From assembly GCA_903838095.1 (NCBI GenBank), contig CAILXE010000101.1, positions 1 to 14,625 on the forward strand: 14,625 bases of DNA, read 5' to 3'. This document shows positions 7,858 to 14,482 of the stretch, piece by piece. The position numbers and the translations under genes were made by a program. The DNA is from an uncultured Chlorobiaceae bacterium. GTDB lineage: Bacteria; Bacteroidota; Chlorobiia; Chlorobiales; Chlorobiaceae. Numbering within the stretch: position 1 is the first letter of the stretch; each line of letters starts with the position of its first letter. The notes beneath the pieces were generated by a model. It had not been told where the DNA came from and made no database searches. It saw nothing but the letters and a program-made list of their open reading frames with translations.

Positions 7858-9975
7858 TCAGCGGAGCGCGGCGGCGATGTTGCCTCCATCTACTGTCGTA
7901 ATTGAACCAGTTGTCCTGATTTCAAGGGCAAGATGCACAAAGGCTTCCGCAACATCTTCGGCGGTCACCTCAAGCTGTAACAGATTTCCTGCCATGTATT
8001 CCCGCTCACTCAGGCCACGGGCGGCTGATCGGGCCTTGATCATCTCTGCGGTCAGCAGGCCGCTGCGAATGCGATCTGCATTAATTCCGTTCGCCCGAAT
8101 ACCGTCACGTCCATGATCAAGCGCATACTGACGGACGAGAAACATCGTTGCTGCTTTAGGCAGACCATAGGGACCAAAATCCGGACCAGGATTGACCGCC
8201 TGTTTGGATACGTTGAACAGCAGGACGCCTCCTGTCCCTTGCAGTTTCATGATTTTCACCGCATCCTGGGCAATGGACTGGTGTGAAAAGAAGTTTATTT
8301 CAAAGCTCTTTCGAAGCAGATCGTCAGAGACTTCTCCGATACGCCCCTGAATGGCGGCACCAACATTGGAAACAATAATATCCACCCCACCAAAGCGGCG
8401 ACATGCGGCATCAAATGCCGCGTGAACATCGGCCCTTGAGGTAACATCACAGGTCAGGGCAAGAACGCTCCCGCCAAGCTCCTCTGCTGCCCGATCAAGA
8501 GACTCTCTGGTCAGGTCAAGAATGACCAGTTCAGCCCCTCTCTGACGAAAAGCTTTGGCTGTTGCAAGACCGATACCACTTGCCGCCCCGGTGACCAACA
8601 CGACTTTGCCGGCAAAGACATCGTGATGAACCTTGGTCATCTTGGCTTGTTCCATATCCCAGTACTCTATCTCAAATGCTTCACGGTCACTGATGGTTTC
8701 AAAAGTGCCAAGTGATTCCGCATCAAGAATGGCTGAAGCGGTACAGGTTGCTATATCAGCATTGACAGCCGCAGATTCAGCAGTTTTGCCAAGCCCGAAA
8801 AGCCCGAACCCGGGAACAAGCACCACTCTTGGAAGAGGATCAAGCATGGTTACCTGCATGTCGGAAGTCTGCTGCTGAACGGTAAAGTACTCGGTATACT
8901 CCTGACAATAGCGTTGAACAGCCTCATGTACCGCTGCCTTGAATCCTGCAATATTTTCTGCATCAGGCGCAGGAACAAGAAGTGGTTTATTTTTGGTTCG
9001 AATAATAAAGTCAGGCGTCATGGCACCCCGTTGACTCATAGTGGCAAGATCGGCGCTGTTCACATAGTGAAGAATATCGGCAGAGGTGCGAAAATCAAGA
9101 ATAAACTGGTGATACTCACGCATCCCTGGTGATTTTTCCTCAACACAGGCTCCCCTGATCACTGGAGCAACTATTTCTAATGGTGCAATTGTCTGAGGTA
9201 ACGATATCGAGGGAAAGGTTTTTCGGCCAGCCTGGGCAATACGATGTTCAAGCATGCTGACCGCTTCAATCATCTGCGTATACGCTTCTTTTGCCGTGGA
9301 ACCAAAAGTAACAAGACCATGCTTCTGAAGCACCAGGCCTTTGATATCCCGATTTGCATCATAAACACTGGCGGCAGATCGGGCAAGTCCAAGACCCGGC
9401 TTGATATAGGGCACAGAGCCAAAGTTTTCACCGAGCGTTTCCCGACAGAGCCGGTCACCATCTGGCTGATTACTGACGGTAAGCAACGCAAAAGAGTGGG
9501 TATGGAGAATAAACCGGTGCGGCAGAAAGGCATGAAGGAGCGTCTCTATCGAAGGTGTCAGTCTCTTTTCGGCCATGTGGTCGGTCAGACTGAACATGTT
9601 CAACAACAGAAGATGCTTAAACTCCTTGGTCGAAAAGCGACGAAGCGCCTCTTCGCCGATGCTGTCGTTATGGGTGAAAAGCTCCACAAGTTTACGCAGG
9701 GGTATCAGTCTGAGTGGCGTATAATCCCGACCGGTAACCCGGCTCAGATCGACTCCACTTGCCTTGATCAACAGTACTTCAGCGCGGTTGCCAACCATAT
9801 CAACCAGTTCGCACTTGACGGAGGTATTACCCCCGCCATGCATCACAAGCGAACTTTCACTTCCAAGAAGACGGGATGCATAAACTAATTCGGCAAGTTC
9901 CGTTTGCATCTCAGACATGCGGCACTGCTCTGCGACGGATTGCTGAAGATCAGCTTCATTCCAAAGGTTCTGCAT
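7858..9975 (-). CDS. Class II aldolase / short-chain dehydrogenase fusion (RhaD-SDR type)
   Basis: A 705-residue two-domain enzyme of the family annotated as bifunctional rhamnulose-1-phosphate aldolase/dehydrogenase. Domain 1 (about 1-250, with a linker region to ~450) is a class II sugar-phosphate aldolase: HGGGNTSVK at 46-54, probable catalytic Glu144, and zinc ligands His158, His160 (HTH) and His219 (QKHG). Domain 2 (about 455-705) is an SDR: VTGAASGIG at 461-469, Asn561, Ser590, Tyr603 and Lys607 (YGLPK), all complete. Family knowledge: the aldolase releases DHAP plus an aldehyde such as lactaldehyde, and the dehydrogenase oxidises or reduces it. The ATG at 9975 gives MQNLWNEAD, matching family N-termini; the Shine-Dalgarno is poor. 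No rhamnose isomerase or kinase is near. It lies upstream of lsrF (60-base gap), so a shared pathway with the RLP is likely. Confidence 0.9.
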   Translation of the reverse strand: MQNLWNEADLQQSVAEQCRMSEMQTELAELVYASRLLGSESSLVMHGGGNTSVKCELVDMVGNRAEVLLIKASGVDLSRVTGRDYTPLRLIPLRKLVELFTHNDSIGEEALRRFSTKEFKHLLLLNMFSLTDHMAEKRLTPSIETLLHAFLPHRFILHTHSFALLTVSNQPDGDRLCRETLGENFGSVPYIKPGLGLARSAASVYDANRDIKGLVLQKHGLVTFGSTAKEAYTQMIEAVSMLEHRIAQAGRKTFPSISLPQTIAPLEIVAPVIRGACVEEKSPGMREYHQFILDFRTSADILHYVNSADLATMSQRGAMTPDFIIRTKNKPLLVPAPDAENIAGFKAAVHEAVQRYCQEYTEYFTVQQQTSDMQVTMLDPLPRVVLVPGFGLFGLGKTAESAAVNADIATCTASAILDAESLGTFETISDREAFEIEYWDMEQAKMTKVHHDVFAGKVVLVTGAASGIGLATAKAFRQRGAELVILDLTRESLDRAAEELGGSVLALTCDVTSRADVHAAFDAACRRFGGVDIIVSNVGAAIQGRIGEVSDDLLRKSFEINFFSHQSIAQDAVKIMKLQGTGGVLLFNVSKQAVNPGPDFGPYGLPKAATMFLVRQYALDHGRDGIRANGINADRIRSGLLTAEMIKARSAARGLSEREYMAGNLLQLEVTAEDVAEAFVHLALEIRTTGSITTVDGGNIAAALR

Positions 9976-9991
9976 AAGAGGTCACGCTTCT

Positions 9992-10010
9992 CACACCGGA
10001 AACCAGTGTG
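9992..10010 (-). repeat. Hairpin just upstream of the aldolase-SDR fusion
   Basis: On the minus strand CACACTGG-TTT-CCGGTGTG forms an eight-base stem with one G-U wobble and a three-base loop, ending 16 bases before the ATG at 9975. No U-run follows, so it is not a typical terminator. It could be an operator, an RNA-processing site or a structure that limits translation of the fusion gene. Its position marks the border between the bchV pair and the RLP-type enzymes. Confidence 0.45.
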
Positions 10011-10052
10011 TATTGTTGAAAAATAACGACATGTACCAACGCGAAGCGCCTT

Positions 10053-10271
10053 TCATTGCCTCGCCTTTTTTTTCTTTTCATGCCACCTTTCAATAAAAAA
10101 TCCAGAACTGTAGACAATGAGAAAACCGGGAATCACAATACAAAGAAAAGAAATTTTGTCCCCTGTTGTTTGCAGTTGGCCGGATGACCAGATCATCCAC
10201 ACCAGCAGATACCAGGCCGGGCCTACAAACAGAAATGCGGTGTTCCAGAGCCTTTTAAAACTATATTTCAT
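10053..10271 (-). CDS. Small two-helix membrane protein of unknown function
   Basis: A 72-residue protein I do not recognise. It has a short basic start (MKYSFKRLW), a first hydrophobic helix at about 12-29, a polar loop (SSGQLQTTGDK), a second helix at about 40-58, and a very basic tail ending FIERWHEKKKKARQ. This predicts two membrane passes with both ends on the positive, cytoplasmic side. The ATG at 10271 lies 35 bases after the bchV stop and has no strong Shine-Dalgarno, so translation may be coupled to bchV. The clean helix-loop-helix and the compatible position argue for a real gene. A partner for the membrane-bound hydratase is possible but only inferred from position. Confidence 0.65.
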   Translation of the reverse strand: MKYSFKRLWNTAFLFVGPAWYLLVWMIWSSGQLQTTGDKISFLCIVIPGFLIVYSSGFFIERWHEKKKKARQ

Positions 10272-10306
10272 AATATAATGAGCGTCTTGACAAAATAAGG
10301 AACCCC

Positions 10307-10780
10307 TCAGAGGCGACCTTCAATCCGAAGATTGCGTTCATTGAGTTTTTCAAGAATAATCCTGATCAGATACTGCAGTGCATTAACCACATAGGTAAAA
10401 TAAGCCAGATAAGCATCCAGAATCAGTACCTCCTGTGAAGCTCCAAACCAGGCCAGAAAAAAGTACAACAGGTGAAATGCTGCTGCAACAGTGCTTCCGA
10501 CATCTTCCCAAAAAAACTCTTTAGAGTAGACCCATTGATTAAAAACCTCCTTTTCAAAAAACATTCCTGTAATGAAAAGAAGAGCGAAAAACAGTGTTTT
10601 AAATAAAATTGCAAGACTGACCCAATAAAGACCGGGAACGAAAAGAGCATTGGCATAGAGTACCGTGATGGTCAATCCGGCAATAAAAAAGAGAAACTGG
10701 ATCGGAGCAAGAATAATCTGAATATCGGTCCAAACTGATGCGTTTCGTTTGACAAGCTGTTCTGGAGTATAGCGCGGCAT
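10307..10780 (-). CDS. bchV: 3-vinyl bacteriochlorophyllide hydratase (BchF/BchV family)
   Basis: Hydrates the 3-vinyl group of a (bacterio)chlorophyllide to 3-(1-hydroxyethyl), a step in making bacteriochlorophyll c, d or e for chlorosomes. The 157-residue protein starts [17 protein letters not shown], with the family's YTPEQ...RNAS.W and [10 protein letters not shown] elements, then [19 protein letters not shown] near 89-107. Four hydrophobic segments (about 23-45, 53-75, 96-112, 120-142) mark it as an integral membrane enzyme. Green sulfur bacteria carry two paralogues, bchF and bchV; I choose bchV because in C. tepidum, from memory, bchV (CT1776) lies near the RLP gene (CT1772), as here. 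The ATG at 10780 is preceded by a weak AAGAAG. It is divergent from recX and is first in the minus-strand series that includes the RLP. Confidence 0.85.
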   Translation of the reverse strand: MPRYTPEQLVKRNASVWTDIQIILAPIQFLFFIAGLTITVLYANALFVPGLYWVSLAILFKTLFFALLFITGMFFEKEVFNQWVYSKEFFWEDVGSTVAAAFHLLYFFLAWFGASQEVLILDAYLAYFTYVVNALQYLIRIILEKLNERNLRIEGRL

Positions 10781-10842
10781 CTTCTTTTATGCTTGACTGA
10801 TAGAAAAAACAGACTGATATACCGGTACACAACCGACATGTT

Positions 10843-10858
10843 CATCCTCAAAAGGATG
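10843..10858. promoter_or_regulatory. Inverted repeat in the bchV-recX divergent region
   Basis: CATCCT-CAAA-AGGATG, a perfect six-base inverted repeat with a four-base centre, about 65 bases from the bchV start and 95 from the recX start. Palindromes in short divergent promoter regions are often operators. An eight-base palindrome TACCGGTA lies nearby at 10820-10827. I find no convincing -35/-10 pair for either gene, so the regulatory role is inferred from position only. Confidence 0.35.
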
Positions 10859-10951
10859 GAATATAGTAAAACATTTATTTTGAACAGATATTATCCGAAC
10901 ATTAGATTGCATACTCTTCCTGACACTTTGCTGACTCTTGATGATTTGATC

Positions 10952-11449
10952 ATGCTGAATAATTCTTCTTCCTCTGCTATGGTATTGGCGCTCAAACTGC
11001 TTGGCTTGCGTAGTCACAGTCGGGAAGAGCTGCAACGGAAACTCCGGAGAAAGGGGTATACCCCGGAAATTATTGAAGAGGTACTTGAGACGCTGACAAG
11101 CCGGGGAGTGCAGAACGACCTTGCTTTCAGTATTGAGTTGATCAGCAGTCGATCGCGGAGAAAACCGGCAGGAAAAATAAAAATATTGGCTGATCTCAGG
11201 AAAAGAGGCGTTTCGGAGAACATTATTGCAGAACTTCTGAAAAACTATGAGAGTGGTGGACTGTGCTTTCTGGCTGCAGAAAAAAAAATCCGCTCACTGC
11301 ATGGCACTACTGAAATTGAGAAGAAGAAAAAACTTGAACTCTTCCTGCGTAACCGGGGATTTGAATGGAATGAGATTCAGTTGGCACTCAACCATTTTTT
11401 TCAGAAGGGTTCAGAAAATGAGGAGCACTTTCAGGAGAGCTCTCCATGA
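10952..11449 (+). CDS. recX: Regulatory protein RecX
   Basis: RecX binds RecA filaments and limits their activity. From the ATG at 10952 the protein has 165 residues. Seen: [45 protein letters not shown] near the start, [14 protein letters not shown], then [20 protein letters not shown] and a final [16 protein letters not shown]: the repeated three-helix pattern of RecX, with its typical L..R.RS..EL..KL signature. The reading frame is open back to 10793, but the extra residues (IYRYTTDMFILK and so on) do not look like RecX, so I start at 10952. No good Shine-Dalgarno is seen there; the next ATG (10979) is a possible alternative. recA is not adjacent. It is the only plus-strand gene, divergent from bchV and overlapping pyrH at the 3' ends. 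Confidence 0.82.
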   Translation: MLNNSSSSAMVLALKLLGLRSHSREELQRKLRRKGYTPEIIEEVLETLTSRGVQNDLAFSIELISSRSRRKPAGKIKILADLRKRGVSENIIAELLKNYESGGLCFLAAEKKIRSLHGTTEIEKKKKLELFLRNRGFEWNEIQLALNHFFQKGSENEEHFQESSP

Positions 11450-12150
11450 ACAAGCGAACCAATCTTTTCGCCGCGCAGCAGCCTTGTCAGATTCCCTTTC
11501 TCATTCATATTCATGACCACAATAGGCAAAGAATTTTCACTGCAGAGTGTTATTGCGGTCATATCCATAACCCGAAGGTTTTTGCGTATGACATCAAGGT
11601 AGGAGATATCTGCAAAAAATTGCGCATTGGCGTTTTTTTCAGGATCGGAATCATACACGCCGTCAACTCTTGTTCCCTTGACAATAATATCCGCCTCAAT
11701 CTCAATAGCCCTTAGTGAGGCAGCCGTATCGGTCGTAAAATAGGGATTTCCTGTGCCCGCTCCGAAAAGAACGACCCGTCCTTTTTCAAGATGACGAACA
11801 GCACGCCGTCTGATAAAAGGCTCGGCCATCTGTTCCATTTTTATAGCCGTCTGAAGGCGGGTAAAAACCCCTTTGCGTTCCAGCGCATCCTGAAAAGCCA
11901 ACGCGTTAATCACTGTAGCAAGCATACCCATATAATCGGCCTGCACACGGTCCATATTTGCTGCTGCCTCTGACATGCCTCGAAAAATATTGCCTCCACC
12001 AATCACAAGAGCAATCTGAGCACCCATATCACGAGCTTCCCTGATCTCCTCGGCATACCGTTCAAGCATCCTGGCATTAATGCCGTAACCATCATCACCT
12101 GCAAGTGCTTCACCACTCAACTTCAGCAAGATGCGCTTGTACTGGAGCAT
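11431..12150 (-). CDS. pyrH: Uridylate kinase (UMP kinase)
   Basis: Phosphorylates UMP to UDP in pyrimidine nucleotide synthesis; the bacterial type is a hexamer of the amino-acid-kinase fold. The 239-residue length is standard. Seen: KLSGEAL at 10-16, IGGGNIFRG near 50-58, [30 protein letters not shown] (the nucleotide and UMP binding segment) and [13 protein letters not shown]. The ATG at 12150 follows GAGGATAAGGAT, a fair ribosome-binding site. It lies downstream of rpsB-tsf as in many bacteria, but a strong hairpin terminator separates it from tsf, and frr, which often follows, is missing here. Its last 19 bases overlap the end of recX on the other strand. Confidence 0.96.
   Translation of the reverse strand: MLQYKRILLKLSGEALAGDDGYGINARMLERYAEEIREARDMGAQIALVIGGGNIFRGMSEAAANMDRVQADYMGMLATVINALAFQDALERKGVFTRLQTAIKMEQMAEPFIRRRAVRHLEKGRVVLFGAGTGNPYFTTDTAASLRAIEIEADIIVKGTRVDGVYDSDPEKNANAQFFADISYLDVIRKNLRVMDMTAITLCSENSLPIVVMNMNEKGNLTRLLRGEKIGSLVHGELS
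11434..11445. repeat. 12-base perfect palindrome at the recX/pyrH overlap
   Basis: GGAGAGCTCTCC reads the same on both strands and lies inside the 19-base tail-to-tail overlap of recX and pyrH. No T-run follows in either direction. It may simply reflect the codons of the two short C-termini, or it may help separate the two convergent transcripts. Confidence 0.5.
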
Positions 12151-12197
12151 ATCCTTATCCTCAGAAACAACGGGTTAATGGAAAAAACACATTGAGT

Positions 12198-12229
12198 AAA
12201 AAAAAAGCCTCGAACAACGAGGCTTTTTT
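12198..12229 (-). terminator. Strong (bidirectional-looking) terminator between tsf and pyrH
   Basis: GCCTCG-AACAA-CGAGGC is a perfect six-base G/C-rich stem, five-base loop, flanked by nine A on the left and six T on the right. On the minus strand it reads stem, loop, stem, then nine T, starting a few bases after the tsf stop: a textbook rho-independent terminator. The symmetric A/T flanks lengthen the stem and would let it act on either strand. It should end most rpsB-tsf transcripts before pyrH. Confidence 0.9.
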
Positions 12230-12233
12230 CAAC

Positions 12234-13100
12234 TTATTCTCCCAACTGATAGCGAACAAATCCAATGACATCGACCTTTGCCTGATGCTGTTTTCGACAG
12301 TCACTGAGCACACCGGATACCTTTGCCTTGTCATCTTTAATAAAGGTCTGTTCACTGAGTACCACATCCTGGTAGTACTTTTCAAGTCGTCCAAGCACTA
12401 TCTTGTCGACAAACTCCTCTTTTTTGCCCTGTTCAAGAGCCTGCTGACGATAAATTTCAGACTCTTTGGCAATATAGTCGGCAGGAACAGATGAGCGATC
12501 AACAACCACCGGAGCAGCAGCCGCAACCTGCATGGCAAGATCTTTAGCAAGTCCGCTTACAACTTCAGGCTTGTCAGTATCAATCTGAATGATCGCACCC
12601 AGTTTTGCGCCCGGGTGAATATATCCCTCGACAAGGCCGTTTGGTGCATCAAAAAAAGCAAGGCGTTTAAGATTGATTTTTTCACCAAGCTTGCCCGTCA
12701 TGGTTTTCATGGCATCATCAACAGATTCACCACCATAAGCTTCACCAAGCGTCAATGCAAGAAGAGCTTCGGGAGATGTTGTACGATTTGCAAGTGCAAG
12801 ATCGCCAAGCGCCGCAGTAAAACCGGTAAAGTCATCACCACGCGCAACAAAATCAGTCTCGCAGTTCAATTCAAGAATAACACCACTCTTGTGGTCAGGA
12901 GTGACCTTGATGCTGACCATTCCTTCCTTGGCATCCCTGTCAGCACGTTTCGCTGCAAGGGCTGCACCTTTTTTGCGCAGATAATCGATCGCCTGCTCAA
13001 TATCACCACCTGTTTCATCAAGGGCTTTTTTGCAGTCCATCATCCCTGCACCTGTTATATCACGAAGATTTTTTACATCTTTTGCTGAAGTCTGGCTCAT
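12234..13100 (-). CDS. tsf: Translation elongation factor Ts
   Basis: Guanine-nucleotide exchange factor that recharges EF-Tu with GTP. The 288-residue protein has the N-terminal UBA-like region with [16 protein letters not shown] at 12-27, the EF-Tu-contact motif TDFV at 82-85 within [16 protein letters not shown], and a C-terminal dimerisation domain. The length is normal. The ATG at 13100 has only a distant purine-rich stretch upstream (AAGAG about 20 bases before), so coupling to rpsB may matter. It follows rpsB by 40 bases without a terminator, forming the usual rpsB-tsf pair, and ends at the strong hairpin before pyrH. Confidence 0.97.
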   Translation of the reverse strand: MSQTSAKDVKNLRDITGAGMMDCKKALDETGGDIEQAIDYLRKKGAALAAKRADRDAKEGMVSIKVTPDHKSGVILELNCETDFVARGDDFTGFTAALGDLALANRTTSPEALLALTLGEAYGGESVDDAMKTMTGKLGEKINLKRLAFFDAPNGLVEGYIHPGAKLGAIIQIDTDKPEVVSGLAKDLAMQVAAAAPVVVDRSSVPADYIAKESEIYRQQALEQGKKEEFVDKIVLGRLEKYYQDVVLSEQTFIKDDKAKVSGVLSDCRKQHQAKVDVIGFVRYQLGE

Positions 13101-13140
13101 GTAACTTTTACTATTTTCTCTTGTTGATTATAAACAATGA

Positions 13141-13902
13141 TTATTCGCTGATCTCTTCCAGTTCGTTATCGGCATCCACTTCGACCTCATCCATCTCGGC
13201 AAGAACCTCATGCTCAACCTTCAGTTCGCGTGCCTTGATAACCGTATCGGCAACAGCCTTGACCATAAGCTGAATAGAACGAATGGCATCGTCATTTGCC
13301 GGTATGACATAATCAACCAGTTCAGGGTCACAGTTTGTATCAACCATCGCAATAATGGGGATACCAAGTGAACGGGCCTCCTTGATGGCGATATGCTCTT
13401 TTTTGATGTCAACGATAAAGAGTGCGGCTGGAAGCCTTGTCATGGTGGCAATACCTCCAAGAATTCTCATGAGCTTCTCTTTCTCACGCCCAAGCATGAG
13501 ACGCTCTTTTTTGGTAATCATATCATAAGTGCCGTCAGTGGCCATCCGGTCAATGGAGTTCATGCGTCTGATACTCTGACGGATAGTCTGGAAGTTGGTG
13601 AGCATACCGCCCAGCCAGCGCTCACAGACATAGGGCATTCCGGCACGCTCTGCCTGCTCGGCAATAATGTGTTTGGCCTGTTTTTTGGTACCGACAAACA
13701 TGATTTCTTTGCCGGTCTGCGCGATAGCCTCAAGTGCCTTGAGTGCTTCATCGGCAAGAACAACGGTTTTCTGGAGATCAATAATATGAACGCCGTTTTT
13801 TTCCATGAAAATATACGGCTTCATTTTTGGACACCAGCGACGGGCAAGGTGACCAAAGTGGACTCCTGCGCGGAGCATCTCTTCAAGCTGGAAATGTGAC
13901 AT
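13141..13902 (-). CDS. rpsB: 30S ribosomal protein S2
   Basis: Small-subunit ribosomal protein S2. The 253-residue sequence contains [14 protein letters not shown] [16 protein letters not shown] at the start, [23 protein letters not shown], the helical coiled insertion with RM...[19 protein letters not shown], and [30 protein letters not shown], all diagnostic of S2. It ends in a very acidic tail ([18 protein letters not shown]), seen in several S2 proteins of this phylum. The ATG at 13902 has AGG seven bases upstream. A 170-base leader with two stable hairpins precedes it, which may serve S2 autoregulation. It is first in rpsB-tsf. Confidence 0.98.
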   Translation of the reverse strand: MSHFQLEEMLRAGVHFGHLARRWCPKMKPYIFMEKNGVHIIDLQKTVVLADEALKALEAIAQTGKEIMFVGTKKQAKHIIAEQAERAGMPYVCERWLGGMLTNFQTIRQSIRRMNSIDRMATDGTYDMITKKERLMLGREKEKLMRILGGIATMTRLPAALFIVDIKKEHIAIKEARSLGIPIIAMVDTNCDPELVDYVIPANDDAIRSIQLMVKAVADTVIKARELKVEHEVLAEMDEVEVDADNELEEISE

Positions 13903-13954
13903 AGTGACCTGTTGTTATGATTTAGTTATTCCTCTACCATGCCTGTACTGCCCG

Positions 13955-13979
13955 GTATCCGGCGCAGGGCGCCGGACAC
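13955..13979 (-). promoter_or_regulatory. G/C-rich hairpin in the rpsB leader
   Basis: On the minus strand GTGTCCGGCGC-CCT-GCGCCGGATAC pairs over 11 bases with one G-U wobble and a three-base loop, about 52 bases before the rpsB start. The outer pairs work only in the minus-strand RNA (the plus strand has an A-C mismatch), which favours a role in the rpsB transcript. No U-run follows, so it is not a standard terminator. Possible roles: S2 autoregulation, RNA stability, or the 3' end of the rpsI transcript. Confidence 0.5.
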
Positions 13980-13994
13980 TTCCGGAAAGCTTCA

Positions 13995-14011
13995 TCTGAA
14001 TGATCTTCAGA
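13995..14011. repeat. Second hairpin in the rpsI-rpsB gap
   Basis: TCTGAA-TGATC-TTCAGA, a six-base perfect stem with a five-base loop, about 15 bases upstream (in transcription sense) of the G/C-rich rpsB leader hairpin. A short palindrome TTCCGGAA-like element lies between the two. The row of structures makes a folded leader plausible. Confidence 0.4.
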
Positions 14012-14074
14012 AAGGCATGATATGCGACGTTGTGTTCTGAAATTGAAACTTATATAAAAAGAGCAAGCGCCGGA

Positions 14075-14464
14075 TTAACGTTTGGAGAACTGGAAACGTT
14101 TGCGGGCCTTTTTGCGTCCGAATTTTTTACGCTCAACCATTCTCGGATCTCTTGTCAGAAGTTTCTCTGTTTTAAGAATGGCACGAGATGCTTCATCAAA
14201 CTCGGTCAGAGCACGGGCAATAGCAAGACTGACTGCTCCAGACTGACCACTGACGCCACCACCCTGAACATTCACCCTGATATCAAACTCTTCGGATTTT
14301 TCAGTAATCAAAAGAGGCCTGAGAGCCTGGTTACGTTTGAATTCATCCTTGAAATATTCTTCAACCGGCCTTTTGTTGATAATAACCCGGCCTTTTCCCG
14401 GAGTCATAAAAGCTCTGGCCACGGCGGTTTTACGACGACCTACTGTATCAATAACCTCTTTCAT
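14075..14464 (-). CDS. rpsI: 30S ribosomal protein S9
   Basis: Small-subunit ribosomal protein S9; its C-terminal tail reaches the P-site tRNA. From the ATG at 14464 it has 129 residues. Seen: [19 protein letters not shown] at the N-terminus (GRRKTAVAR), [33 protein letters not shown], the [19 protein letters not shown] segment, and the invariant end FQFSKR. A TTG two codons upstream (14470) is in frame but adds residues not usual for S9. It starts 18 bases after the rplM stop, the usual rplM-rpsI operon. An AACGTTT...AAACGTT inverted repeat at 14077-14100 comes from the coding sequence of its basic end. Confidence 0.97.
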   Translation of the reverse strand: MKEVIDTVGRRKTAVARAFMTPGKGRVIINKRPVEEYFKDEFKRNQALRPLLITEKSEEFDIRVNVQGGGVSGQSGAVSLAIARALTEFDEASRAILKTEKLLTRDPRMVERKKFGRKKARKRFQFSKR

Positions 14465-14482
14465 TCCCAATGCGTTAAATAT

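Noticed and set aside
9244..9888. A 214-codon open frame on the plus strand inside the aldolase-SDR fusion
   Set aside because: It is antisense to a well-supported enzyme domain with intact zinc ligands, and its translation shows no recognisable domain or plausible composition.
10793..10951. An N-terminal extension of RecX from the upstream TTG
   Set aside because: The extra 53 residues do not resemble RecX and would fill the whole divergent promoter region.
13393..13899. A 168-codon plus-strand open frame opposite rpsB
   Set aside because: It is a shadow of the certain rpsB gene.
14077..14100. Inverted repeat AACGTTT...AAACGTT at the rpsI 3' end as a terminator
   Set aside because: It comes from the repeated Lys-Arg codons of the C-terminus, is A/T-rich with a ten-base loop, and no U-run follows in the transcription direction.
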